A stretch of DNA of 64,000 nt from Azospirillaceae bacterium (GCA_031291675.1 JARLIO010000005.1:62001-126000); one strand, 5' to 3'; positions 17,788 through 25,594 are shown, counted from the stretch's first letter. Numbers and translations: made by a program. The notes: generated by a model from the letters alone, not told the origin.

Positions 17788-18747
17788 TCAAGCCATGTGC
17801 CTGCTGAACCAGTCCAGCACCTGCTCGGGCTCACGCTGGAAGTAGGTGTAGCCGTCCCAGCGCCGGGTGGTGCCTTCGATCCAGAACAGCTTTTTGTCCG
17901 CGACCGCGGTATTGTCGAACATCGTCTGCACGTCCGAGGGATGCGTCAGCACGTCGTCACGCACCTGATAGAGAAATGTCGGCACGCGCACGTGCCTGGC
18001 CCATTCATGCGGATTGCGCCTGGCGAAAGAAAGGCTGGTCTTCAAGACGATGCGCCGATCCAAGTCGTCAATGCGATCCACCGGCACGCCGGCAAGAGCA
18101 AGTTCCCGCTCGACGACGGTCTTCGTGTCAATCGGCTGCGGCGCAACAAGGCACCGCACGCCCTCGAACGCCGCGGGATCCGATTTCATGGCGTAGAATG
18201 TGGAGATGGAGCCGAGGCAACGGCTGAACAGCCCGATTGTCAAATGCCGCGTGTCGCTGCGACCGCGCACATAGCGCAGCGAGCCTAACACATCGCGGGA
18301 TTCGAAGATGCCGCTGGAGATCATGCCGCCGTTGGCGGCGCCGCTGTGGCCGTGGTTCCTGAGATCATAGGCGAGCACATTGTAGCCAGCGTCATGCAGG
18401 ATCTTGTAATCCGGCACGAAGTCAACTTCGAAGCCGTTGCCGCTGGAACCCCAGATCGACCTCCAGGGCTCAAGTTGGGTGGGCTGGCCGGACCGCGTGA
18501 AGCCCATCGGGTGATTGCAGATGACAATCTTATCGGACCCGTCGGCCGGAATAAACCAGCCCTCAAGCGGAGTGCCGTCGGCGGACGGGAAGGTGACGTC
18601 CTCGTAGGCCAAGTTCCGCTCGGACGGCGCGTGCAGAATCGGCGCCCGGTAGGCCTGGCCGAACCCGTCGGCGAACCGTTGAAGGAATTGATTAATCTGC
18701 TCCTCGCTCATGACGGGCGGATGTTGGCCGGGTTTGGAGGCGGGCAT
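17788..18747 (-). CDS. Alpha/beta hydrolase, nucleophile-Cys variant
   Basis: A 319-residue alpha/beta-hydrolase-fold protein. The oxyanion strand is VICNHPMGFTRSG and the YDLRNHGHSG segment is typical of the fold. The nucleophile elbow reads LFSRCLGS, placing Cys177 where serine is usual, as in dienelactone hydrolase. The acid is likely in QVRDDVLT. The region where the catalytic histidine normally lies reads EGTTRRWDGYTYF, with no histidine. Catalysis may therefore differ or be lost. AAGGA seven bases upstream supports the start. It is divergent from a PadR regulator at 18863, which probably controls it. Confidence 0.82.
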   Translation of the reverse strand: MPASKPGQHPPVMSEEQINQFLQRFADGFGQAYRAPILHAPSERNLAYEDVTFPSADGTPLEGWFIPADGSDKIVICNHPMGFTRSGQPTQLEPWRSIWGSSGNGFEVDFVPDYKILHDAGYNVLAYDLRNHGHSGAANGGMISSGIFESRDVLGSLRYVRGRSDTRHLTIGLFSRCLGSISTFYAMKSDPAAFEGVRCLVAPQPIDTKTVVERELALAGVPVDRIDDLDRRIVLKTSLSFARRNPHEWARHVRVPTFLYQVRDDVLTHPSDVQTMFDNTAVADKKLFWIEGTTRRWDGYTYFQREPEQVLDWFSRHMA

Positions 18748-18862
18748 GGAGGCTTCCTTCGGTTGATGGCGCTATCGGCCAAGGCGCGAAAGTCTCGTGC
18801 TTTCCGACGCGCATCAGCCTAATGTCTCTTGCTAAATATGAGATTACTCGCGCGAGAGCAAT

Positions 18863-19441
18863 ATGTCATCCATCAGATTGTTCATCCTGTCGTCCTTTGC
18901 CGAGTTCGGCCCGATGCACGGCCACCATCTGCGAATGGAGGCCGAGCGGAAGCATGTGCCGCTATGGACAGACATCTCGGTCGGTGCGGTGTACGGAGCG
19001 ATGAAGCGGCTGGCTGCGGAGGGGTTGCTGCGGGAGGCGGGGCAGCAGCGCGAGGGCAACCGGCCGACGCGACAACTTTACGAGATTACCGACATGGGCT
19101 GCCGCGTGCTGTCCGAGCTTCGCCGCGAAGGGCTGACCGAGATATGGTTCCGGTACGACCCGTTCGACCTTGCGCTCACCCGGTGTGACCCGGAATCGGT
19201 CGAGGGCCTGCCCACCCTCTTGGCCGAGCGACTGGAAAAGATCCGGGCCCTGCTGGCGGAAAAACGCAAAGTCGGCGAAATAGCGCGCGCCTCCGTCGGC
19301 TTGTCCAAGCAATGGGCTTTGCGTCATGCGGAGTACAGGCTTGAGGCAGAAGTCGCATACCTGACCGACCTGATCGGAGCCGCACAGGACATCGTTTCTG
19401 AGGAACAGGCCGCAAGAAAGTCGCGGTCAGTGGAGACCTGA
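18863..19441 (+). CDS. PadR-family transcriptional regulator
   Basis: A 192-residue protein. The N-terminal PadR winged helix (about 4-80) shows MHGHHLRMEAE, the SVGAVYGAMKRLAAEGLL recognition helix and the RQLYEITDMGCRVL wing. The C-terminal half is a helical dimerisation domain (about 95-185). It is divergent from the alpha/beta hydrolase gene with 115 bases between. That gap holds the perfect 10-mer palindrome CTCGCGCGAG (18848-18857) overlapping the region just ahead of this gene, a candidate operator. PadR proteins typically repress a divergent enzyme or pump gene and release on ligand binding. Confidence 0.9.
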   Translation: MSSIRLFILSSFAEFGPMHGHHLRMEAERKHVPLWTDISVGAVYGAMKRLAAEGLLREAGQQREGNRPTRQLYEITDMGCRVLSELRREGLTEIWFRYDPFDLALTRCDPESVEGLPTLLAERLEKIRALLAEKRKVGEIARASVGLSKQWALRHAEYRLEAEVAYLTDLIGAAQDIVSEEQAARKSRSVET

Positions 19442-19442
19442 C

Positions 19443-19692
19443 CGTTCCGCTCAAACGCCCGCAGCTTCTCGTGACGTGGATGCAGCCCATCGGCAAACAG
19501 GTCCAGCAAGCGTCGCACGTGGCCCTGATCCGCCGAGGTGGCCATCACCAGGAACACTCCGACCAGACCGACGCTCACATCGTCGCGTTCGATATCGGCG
19601 CGGCTTGCGCCATCCGAAATGCCCGCTGTGACGAACTTGCTGATGCTGGCGGCCCTGCGGCGACCGGGCGCCGTTAAACAGGCGCGGCGATC
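19443..19692 (-). pseudogene. TetR-family regulator, C-terminal stub
   Basis: Immediately after the VOC gene's stop codon the same frame stays open. It reads a TetR C-terminal domain (ADIERDDVSVGLVGVFLVMATS..VRRLLDLFADGLHPR), but no helix-turn-helix and no start codon lie upstream. The frame then runs on antisense into the padR gene with no family-like ending. This is the tail of a regulator whose N-terminus was deleted, possibly when the VOC gene was brought next to it. Confidence 0.55.
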
Positions 19693-20073
19693 CTATCCGG
19701 CGGCTGTATGGTTCTCGACATATTCGACGATGAGCCCGTCCGGGTGCCGCAAGCGGGTCTTGCGCCCGGCCGGCGTCGGTTGAATCGGTTCCAACGGTGC
19801 GGCGCCGGCTTGTTTCAGCACATCGAGAAACGGCTCCAGGGCGTCCACTTTGATCGTCAGGCGCGTCGCCTCGAATGGCGCCCGCTTCTCCGGTGGTCCG
19901 GCAATGATCAGGACCGACAGGTGCGGCGACGAAACGGCCGCGAGTTCCAATCCGGTTTCGGGATATGCGAAGCGAAGGGTCTGTTCTCCGGACAGCAGCG
20001 CCTTGTAGAAGCCGATGGTGGTGTCGATCGCTTCCGCGTCGACGAACACCCGCGTGTAGGTCTCAAGAATCAT
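19693..20073 (-). CDS. VOC-superfamily (glyoxalase/bleomycin-resistance fold) protein
   Basis: A 126-residue protein with the paired beta-alpha-beta-beta-beta units of the vicinal oxygen chelate fold. Signature parts are YTRVFVDAEAIDTTIGFYKALLSG at the N-terminus and LRHPDGLIVEYVENH at the C-terminus, where the Glu is a standard metal ligand. Family members include glyoxalases, dioxygenases and antibiotic-binding proteins; the substrate is not predictable here. Same strand as, and downstream of, the LysR gene (81-base gap), which may co-express them. Confidence 0.85.
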   Translation of the reverse strand: MILETYTRVFVDAEAIDTTIGFYKALLSGEQTLRFAYPETGLELAAVSSPHLSVLIIAGPPEKRAPFEATRLTIKVDALEPFLDVLKQAGAAPLEPIQPTPAGRKTRLRHPDGLIVEYVENHTAAG

Positions 20074-20154
20074 GGGTCTCTCCCTGGTCTGCGCCGTGCC
20101 GGCACTGTCTTCTCACCTTGTTGGAACGCACGGGGCCGAAAAGGCCCGGGGCAA

Positions 20155-21126
20155 TCACGGCTGATCGATCCGGGCCCCGGCCGCAATCACCTGCTGGACG
20201 AACCAGTCGCTGCCGGCGTCCTGGTCGGCGCGCTGATGCCAGACAATATCGACGGTCCCGCTCAAAATCTGGCCCGGCGGCTCGAGCATGACCAGGGGGT
20301 TCTGCGCGATGACGTAGCGCGCCAGGCGGCGCGGGAAGGTGGCGATCATGTCACTGGCCAGCAGCAAGGGCGGCGCCACCAGAAAATGCGGCACCGACAC
20401 CGCGACGCGTCCCATCAAACCGTCGCCGCGGTCGCTCATCTCCAGCAACAGCCGCTCGATCCACACCCGGCGCAAGGCCCCGCGCTCGTCATGGAACCCG
20501 TCGACGCCCTGGCCCTCGCTGCCGGTGAGTTCGATGACGAGATGGGGGAAGCCGGCGAGGCGCTCCAGCGTCACCGGCCCCGCGGTCAAGGGATGACCGG
20601 CCCGCATGATCAGGGTCTCGCGGTCGCCAAACACCGTCCGGCGCCGCAACCGTTCGGGGATGTCTTTGAACCAGCCCAGGACGAAGTCGATCCGCCCCTC
20701 ATCGAGCTGGCGGATCACATCGATCCGGCCCGCCGGCAGCACCCGGAGATCGATTTGCGGTCCGGCCATGGCCAGGCCGGTCACCAGCGGCGGCAGCAGT
20801 ACCACACTGGCATGATCGGTTGCGGCGACACGAAAGGTCCGGATCGCCTGGGATGGATTGAACGCCGGGGCGCCGAGCGCTGCGGTAAAGGCGTCCAGGC
20901 CATTGCGGATGCGCGGCGCCAGTTGCAGCGCGCGCGTCGTGGGCGCCATGCCCTGCTCGCCCGAGACAAACAGTTCGTCATCCAGGGCCTGGCGGAGCCG
21001 GGCCAGGGCGTGGCTGACAGCCGAGGGCGTGACCCGCAGATCATGGCTGGCGGCACTGACGCTGCGGTGGCGCATCACCGCATCAAAGACGCGGAACAGA
21101 TTCAGATCGATCTTGCTTATGTCCAC
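20155..21126 (-). CDS. LysR-family transcriptional regulator
   Basis: A 323-residue LysR protein from the GTG at 21126 (an ATG at 21192 would add 22 atypical residues). The N-terminal winged helix carries the pattern DLNLFRVFDAVMRHRSVSAA..TPSAVSHALARLRQAL. A periplasmic-binding-protein-like effector domain (about 95-310) with two lobes follows. The sequence is closest in style to the NodD/PcpR-like LysR branch (LNLFRVFDAVM). AAGGA lies 12 bases before the GTG, a little far. The target is unknown; the downstream VOC gene is the nearest candidate. Confidence 0.85.
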   Translation of the reverse strand: MDISKIDLNLFRVFDAVMRHRSVSAASHDLRVTPSAVSHALARLRQALDDELFVSGEQGMAPTTRALQLAPRIRNGLDAFTAALGAPAFNPSQAIRTFRVAATDHASVVLLPPLVTGLAMAGPQIDLRVLPAGRIDVIRQLDEGRIDFVLGWFKDIPERLRRRTVFGDRETLIMRAGHPLTAGPVTLERLAGFPHLVIELTGSEGQGVDGFHDERGALRRVWIERLLLEMSDRGDGLMGRVAVSVPHFLVAPPLLLASDMIATFPRRLARYVIAQNPLVMLEPPGQILSGTVDIVWHQRADQDAGSDWFVQQVIAAGARIDQP

Positions 21127-21192
21127 GAACGAAACCCATCCTTGGCGCGAATTCCGATCACAAGATCTCGACAGTCGCCGCCGTAGAATCAA

Positions 21193-21444
21193 GGGTTGCG
21201 ACGGGGACGGTCACACGCCTGTTCGAACGTCGCCATCGAATGGCCGAACGCCGCCCTTTTTGGCTTTGTGCACCAACGCCGGAGTTATACCAGCCCGCCA
21301 TGATCTTGACTCATGGCAAGCTGGTCCCGGTCGCGACGGCGACCGCGCGCCCCGTGGCGCGGAGCCAGGCGCCCGGATGGGCGCGCCGGCGCCTGAGGCT
21401 CCGCTTTGATCGGTCACGATCAAAGCGGACTGGTATCAGGTCAT
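21193..21444. other. Spacer with a perfect 12-bp stem-loop
   Basis: No gene is seen. Bases 21400-21429 form a perfect hairpin, TCCGCTTTGATC with its complement around GGTCAC, of the sort found at insertion-sequence borders. It lies just outside the IS5 stub that begins near 21445. A 20-base stretch at 21244-21263 (GCCGAACGCCGCCCTTTTTG) matches one at 25590-25610 in the same orientation, just beyond the other stub. Confidence 0.5.
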
Positions 21445-21570
21445 TCTCCGTGGCTTCAGGCGACCTTGCGGGAGATCGGCATTCCGAGGGCGGTCATGGG
21501 GTTGAGAACTTTGCAGGCGATCGTGGCCTCGACCTTTTGGGCAGAGAGATTCCAGCCACGAAGGGAGCCT
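21445..21570 (-). mobile_element. IS5-family insertion sequence, 3'-end stub (left border of island)
   Basis: On the minus strand the frame ends SAQKVEATIACKVLNPMTALGMPISRKVA (split: KVEATIACKVLNPM then TALGMPISRKVA), the C-terminal end of an IS5-type DDE transposase. It continues to about 21445, where homology with the right-hand stub stops, presumably the element's terminal repeat. The rest of the transposase is missing. It is inverted relative to the matching stub at 25340-25594, so the two face each other across ~4.1 kb. Confidence 0.7.
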
Positions 21571-21582
21571 TGCCTTCTTTGT

Positions 21583-21616
21583 ATGATAAGCGCATTATCA
21601 TTCACATGATAAGCGC
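21583..21616 (+). promoter_or_regulatory. Interleaved ATGATAA direct/inverted repeats upstream of the RHH gene
   Basis: ATGATAAGCGC occurs at 21583-21593 and again at 21606-21616, with the inverted TTATCAT between them. The block thus reads as two overlapping dyads. It is AT-rich in a GC-rich region and lies directly before the ribbon-helix-helix gene at 21630. RHH proteins usually bind such repeated half-sites to repress their own operon, so this is a candidate autoregulatory operator. Confidence 0.5.
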
Positions 21617-21629
21617 GTATGAGGCTTCC

Positions 21630-21908
21630 ATGGAAACCGTACCAGCGACGGAGAGGGTTACAACCCTCATGACACCTACCGAGAAATCGACACTTGAAGC
21701 CAAGGCCAGGCGAGCGGGCATATCGGTCGGCGAATTCGTTCGACGTTCCGTCGAGTGTTACGATCCTGACGAAGCGGCCAATATAGCCCAACTGACAGCT
21801 CTTGCCGATCAGCTTCGCCAGAGCAATCGCGATGCCTCAGATGCGTTGGATCGCGCGCTCGCGAGTGTTGCCGTGACCCGTGCTCAATTGGCTGGGCGCG
21901 CGGCATGA
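21630..21908 (+). CDS. Ribbon-helix-helix protein (MobC/relaxosome-accessory or antitoxin-like)
   Basis: A 92-residue protein. The N-terminal part (TTLMTPTEKSTLEAKARRAGISVGEFVRRSVECY) is a ribbon-helix-helix module of the plasmid-mobilisation/antitoxin type. The rest is a helical, probably coiled-coil tail (LADQLRQSN..ALDRALASVAVTRAQL). GAGG five bases before the ATG at 21630 is preferred over the ATG at 21606, which lies inside the putative operator. Its last bases overlap the next gene's start (ATGA). It may nick-site-bind like MobC or act as a repressor; no relaxase is present in the window. Confidence 0.75.
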   Translation: METVPATERVTTLMTPTEKSTLEAKARRAGISVGEFVRRSVECYDPDEAANIAQLTALADQLRQSNRDASDALDRALASVAVTRAQLAGRAA

Positions 21909-22114
21909 GCGCGATCAAAGATATTCTCGACGGCCTCAAGACGGCGATCGAATTGAACGGCAAAGTGGTTTCCGTTGCCAAGGCGGTCGACGGACTTGCC
22001 ACTGACGTCCGGGACCTCGATCGACGCCTCGTGCGTGTTGAAACCATCATCGAGATCACCAGGCCCGACGGTGGAACTCTTCGCATAGCGCGACAGCCAC
22101 CCGAAGGATCGTAA
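21905..22114 (+). CDS. Small helical partner protein of the RHH gene, function unknown
   Basis: A 69-residue protein (MSAIKDILDGLKTAIEL..) with an amphipathic helix, a DVRDLDRRLVRVETIIEI coiled-coil segment and a short C-terminal strand. It starts inside the stop of the RHH gene (ATGA), so the two are translated together. The same kind of pair, a small RHH protein followed by a DRRLVR.ET protein, is plausible as a toxin-antitoxin-like or DNA-partition-like module. No known family is recognised with certainty. Confidence 0.65.
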   Translation: MSAIKDILDGLKTAIELNGKVVSVAKAVDGLATDVRDLDRRLVRVETIIEITRPDGGTLRIARQPPEGS

Positions 22115-22130
22115 CCACGCAAAGGGAGGG

Positions 22131-22340
22131 TCAATAACCCGTCCAGAGATTGAAGACGGCGATATCGGAGAAATCTTTGATGTTCCGGGTAACGACAGTT
22201 AGCCGGTGGACGGCCGCAGTGGTGGCGATCAGGCCATCCCGTTCCGGCCGGGGATCGGGAACACGCAATTTGGGCACTGTCGCGCAACCGCCACGTCGAC
22301 GGGCAGGATGCAGTTACCGAACGCAGCAATGACCAGACGC
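22131..22340 (-). pseudogene. Frameshifted vapC (PIN toxin) C-terminal remnant
   Basis: Reading the minus strand, one frame gives FGNCILPVDVAVARQCP. After a shift, another frame gives VPDPRPERDGLIATTAAVH and TVVTRNIKDFSDIAVFNLW, ending in TGA at 22131-22133. Joined, these are the second half of a VapC toxin, including the conserved acidic ERDGLIA and TRN.KDF motifs. The N-terminal half is not present upstream. The toxin is therefore dead. It lies in the island between the small RHH operon and the LRR-Roc-TIR gene, and the rest of the gap (22341-22458) shows nothing else. Confidence 0.7.
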
Positions 22341-22458
22341 TGTGGCATGCCCCGATCGGTCCGCACCGTCATCGTCAATCGCGTCTGCTGTTGCTGTCCT
22401 TGACCCGTTGGCGCCGGCGCCTGACCTTCTGGCGATAGGCACCGCGGCTGGCCGTTGC

Positions 22459-25164
22459 TCAATCCGGATCGGGATCGTCGTCGAAGCCATTGCGGAGAAA
22501 GTCGTCGAAGTCGCGCGCCTGCACGGTATCGGCGATCAGAGCCAGGATCGCCATCACGTGATGCGAAAACTCCTGCATCAGTCTGAACTCCCTGAGATCC
22601 CGCTCTCCCAGCAGAGATGCCCTACCGTCCCGGATCGCGGCATCCAATTTATTATGTTGCTGTTCCCAGTATGTCGCGTATCGCAGGCGATCCCCCAGCG
22701 TCCATATTCGTGCGGACGCCACGGTATAAACCCGCACGCGGCGCTGGAATTCCGCCTCATCCTGGCGGCTGTTGCGCCAGATCCCGAACAGCTCGGTCAT
22801 GCAGAAGGGTGACTTGAGATACTTGTCGCTCAGGAACACGAAGACGCGATCGCCGGTTCCGATTTCCGTCATGAATTTCGAAATCAAGTCGCCCCTGCGA
22901 AGCGCGGTCTTGTCACGGATGATCGGCTGGCCGCGCGCCTGCGCCGCATCGCAGAGTTGATCGACCTTCGTCTCCCGGTCCCGGCCTTCCGGGGTCTTGT
23001 CGTCGTTCCAGGCATAGGAAACGTAGCGGCGGCGGGCGGCGGCGGCGGGCACGTTGCCAAATCGGAGGGGTTCCGCTCCGGTGACGGCGGGCCGATCCGC
23101 CGTCGGGGTCCGGCTCCTGGCCAGGCCGATCCCACGCGCGACCTCTTCGATCAGCGCCGTCAACCGCGCCGCCAGCACGCCCTCCTGTCCGCCCTGGGTG
23201 CGCAGGCGGATCGTGCCGTGCCAGCCCGCGGTGATTTCCTGCTCGATCAGGGCGTGGCTCCGGGTTTCGGTCTCGTAGACACAGACCCCGTCCCGCCAAT
23301 ACAGGGCGCTCAGCCCGGCCTCGCCGCCGATGCGCGCGATGATGCCCCGGATCAGGCCCGGATGCAGCAGGGGGTAGGCGAACACCGTCTCGGCGCCGGC
23401 GCGAGCCACCTCCCCTTGCGCCTGCAACGCCGCTTCGACCGCGGCGCGGGGTGGCAGAAGGTCGGGGGCGATATACTCGGTCTCGATGTTCTGCGCCGGG
23501 TCGCCGGGCTTGAAGACGAAGGCGATGCCGCAGGACACCATCATGTCGAGGAACAATTTCTGCTCCGGTTCCCGGTAATCCTGCCACACCAGGGCCTCGA
23601 GCAGGGACCGGCTGAACCGGCCGTGGAGCAGCCGCAGCGGTGTCACGCATTTTTTCCGGTTGAACACGGCATAGATCGCGTCAAGCGCCCAGCCCTGGTC
23701 GAGCACGATCCGATCGTCGAACAGATTGTCGCGGTAGAACACGATCCCGGAATTGGCGAGATAGGCCAGCACGGCGCCGGGGTCGCCGACATCCTGGCCT
23801 TCGGCGCAAATCTGGCCGAAATGGCCCTGGGTCAGGGTCCGGTATTGCCGTTGTGCGGGCGGCACCGCGGCGTCGGCGTCGCGCATCGCCTCCAGCCGCC
23901 GCTGGACCCGGTGGCGTCCGGCGCCGATGGTCGCCACGCCCTGCCGCGCCCGCAGCCACGCCGTCGCCTCCCGCAGCGCCTCATCGAGCGCGGCGCGGCC
24001 GCGATCCTTCAAGGCACTGTAATGCAGGATCTTGCGGAAACCGAATTCCGTTAATGCCGGATCGGGCAGCGGCGGCACCAGCACCTCGTCCTCGGGACGG
24101 TCGCAGCGGGTCTGGACGATCAGCACCGCTGCGCCCCGGCCACCGAACTGGCGGACAAATTCGAGCCAATAGCCCAGGGGCCGATTGCGGAACACCACGC
24201 CGTCGCGTTCGGTCTCGGTCGTGTCCTCGAATTCGGGCGCCCACACCACCAGGAAGATCGCGGCGGCGCGCAGGAACAGGGCATGGGTGCCGTGATAGAT
24301 GTCCTGGCCGCCGAAATCCCACAGGTGCAGCCGGGTGCCGTTCCCCGGTCCCGGGTCGCCAGCCCGCGGAACCGCCAGGTCCGCGGCGGTCACGACGATA
24401 CCATGGGTCGAATCGGCGTCGCCGTCATAATCCTCGCCCCGCAGGCGCCGGCAGATCTGCGTCTTGCCGACCCGGCCGTTGCCGAGCACCATCAGTTTCA
24501 CATCGCAAACCGCGACGGGCCCGGCCCTCAGGTCATCAAGATGGGCGCGCAGGGAGCCGAGGCAATCGGAGAGATCATCTTGGGAAAGGACCGCGGCGGG
24601 AATGCCCGGGATATCGGTGTCGTAGAGCACAAGCCTTTCGAGGGAAGGTCGTCGTACCAACCCGTCGGGCAGATCGGTCAGCAGACATTCCGAACAATCG
24701 AGGGACCTCAAGGCGGGGAGTCCGACCAGCGGGGTGAGGTCGGTGACCGCCGTGCCGCTGCAATCGAGCTCTTGGAGGGCGAAGAGCCCCGCCAGCGGGG
24801 CGAGGTCGGTGACCTTGGTGTCGCTGCAATCGAGTGTTTGGAGGGCGAAAAGCCCCGCCAGCGGGGTGAGATCGGTAACCGCGGTGCCGCGGCAAAAGAG
24901 CGCGTGTAGCGCCGGGAGTTCGGTCAGGCGCGTCAGAGACGACTGGATGTCATTTGGGTCGATGCCGCCGTCGCACTCCCGCCACTTGCCATCGTCATCA
25001 ATGAACGATGCGCCGAGATTCAGCCGGCGCAGATGCTTCAGGCCGAACAACGCGTCCGGGAGCGTGGTCAGCCCGAGCTGGCCCAAATCCAGGACGCCGG
25101 TCGGGTGCGACGCCTCGTTCGCGATCCGTCGGCGGGCGATCGTCAGGCCGTCGGTCTCTGCCAT
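22459..25164 (-). CDS. LRR-Roc-COR-TIR protein (bacterial Roco GTPase fused to a TIR domain), candidate immune effector
   Basis: A 901-residue multidomain protein. Residues 20-195 are leucine-rich repeats. Residues 220-410 form a Roc GTPase: P-loop GNGRVGKT (228-235), switch II DFGGQDI (283-289) and a TRCD base-recognition motif (352-355, normally N/TKxD). Residues about 440-700 match the COR dimerisation region. Residues 713-830 form a TIR domain (RRYVSYAWND; FLSDKYLKSPFCMTELFGIW) that keeps the catalytic-type Glu791. A helical tail follows. TIR domains in bacteria and plants often cleave NAD, and LRRs sense ligands, so a trigger-activated suicide or immune role is inferred. AGGAG eight bases upstream fixes the start at 25164. 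It is flanked by inverted IS5 stubs. Confidence 0.9.
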   Translation of the reverse strand: MAETDGLTIARRRIANEASHPTGVLDLGQLGLTTLPDALFGLKHLRRLNLGASFIDDDGKWRECDGGIDPNDIQSSLTRLTELPALHALFCRGTAVTDLTPLAGLFALQTLDCSDTKVTDLAPLAGLFALQELDCSGTAVTDLTPLVGLPALRSLDCSECLLTDLPDGLVRRPSLERLVLYDTDIPGIPAAVLSQDDLSDCLGSLRAHLDDLRAGPVAVCDVKLMVLGNGRVGKTQICRRLRGEDYDGDADSTHGIVVTAADLAVPRAGDPGPGNGTRLHLWDFGGQDIYHGTHALFLRAAAIFLVVWAPEFEDTTETERDGVVFRNRPLGYWLEFVRQFGGRGAAVLIVQTRCDRPEDEVLVPPLPDPALTEFGFRKILHYSALKDRGRAALDEALREATAWLRARQGVATIGAGRHRVQRRLEAMRDADAAVPPAQRQYRTLTQGHFGQICAEGQDVGDPGAVLAYLANSGIVFYRDNLFDDRIVLDQGWALDAIYAVFNRKKCVTPLRLLHGRFSRSLLEALVWQDYREPEQKLFLDMMVSCGIAFVFKPGDPAQNIETEYIAPDLLPPRAAVEAALQAQGEVARAGAETVFAYPLLHPGLIRGIIARIGGEAGLSALYWRDGVCVYETETRSHALIEQEITAGWHGTIRLRTQGGQEGVLAARLTALIEEVARGIGLARSRTPTADRPAVTGAEPLRFGNVPAAAARRRYVSYAWNDDKTPEGRDRETKVDQLCDAAQARGQPIIRDKTALRRGDLISKFMTEIGTGDRVFVFLSDKYLKSPFCMTELFGIWRNSRQDEAEFQRRVRVYTVASARIWTLGDRLRYATYWEQQHNKLDAAIRDGRASLLGERDLREFRLMQEFSHHVMAILALIADTVQARDFDDFLRNGFDDDPDPD
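24685..24885 (-). repeat. Three tandem 66-bp units encoding leucine-rich repeats
   Basis: Inside the Roco-TIR gene, three consecutive 66-bp units encode 22-residue LRRs. They begin TAVTDLTPLAGLFALQ, TKVTDLAPLAGLFALQ and TAVTDLTPLVGLPALR (protein residues about 94-160). The first two are nearly identical in DNA as well as protein, which points to recent duplication within the sensor region. Earlier and later repeats are much more divergent. Confidence 0.85.
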
Positions 25165-25339
25165 CGAGGGGGCTCCTGCCGGTCCAGGAGTTCGGCGGAC
25201 AGCGCCGAACCGGGCGTGGCGAACGCTGTCGCCGATCTGCTGGTACCGCTCCCGGAAAGGGAAATCAAGGGACACCAGTGACCGCCCGGCGGGTTTGTCT
25301 CCGGGCCTCGATTCGTGTCTTGCGCGAAGGCGGTTGCCG

Positions 25340-25594
25340 GCATCGCGCCACCGCCACATCACGACGATCGCTGGCGAAGGTCGGTTGGGATGGCAGAGGG
25401 CCGTCGGCTACGGCCAGCGCTGTCTCGTCGAAACAGCGATGTTTCGTTACAAGACCGTCGTTGGGCGGACCCTTCGGGCCCGGAATCGATCCGCCCCAAA
25501 GGTCGAGGCCAGGATTGCTTGCAAGGTTCTCAACCGCATGACCGCCTTCGGAATGCCGATCTCCCGGAAGGTCGCCTGAAACCATGGAGCATGA
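25340..25594 (+). mobile_element. IS5-family insertion sequence, 3'-end stub (right border of island)
   Basis: The plus-strand frame reads RHRHITTIAGEGRLGWQRAVGYG then CLVETAMFRYKTVVGRTL (in pieces) and ends in FGMPISRKVA with TGA at 25577-25579. This is the last ~80 residues of an IS5-type DDE transposase, including the ETAM.RYK motif. The DDE core upstream is gone. Homology with the left stub ends at about 25594 (ATGACC). A small hairpin (CGAAACA/TGTTTCG, 25429-25446) lies within it. The remaining gap 25165-25339, just upstream of the Roco-TIR start, shows no gene and presumably holds that gene's promoter. Confidence 0.75.

Noticed and set aside
24685-24885. Regular 66-bp repeats considered as a CRISPR array
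   Set aside because: They encode in-frame leucine-rich repeats inside a full gene and have no unique spacers.
21445-25594. An active composite transposon
   Set aside because: Both IS5 copies are short 3' stubs without the DDE core, so they cannot move by themselves.
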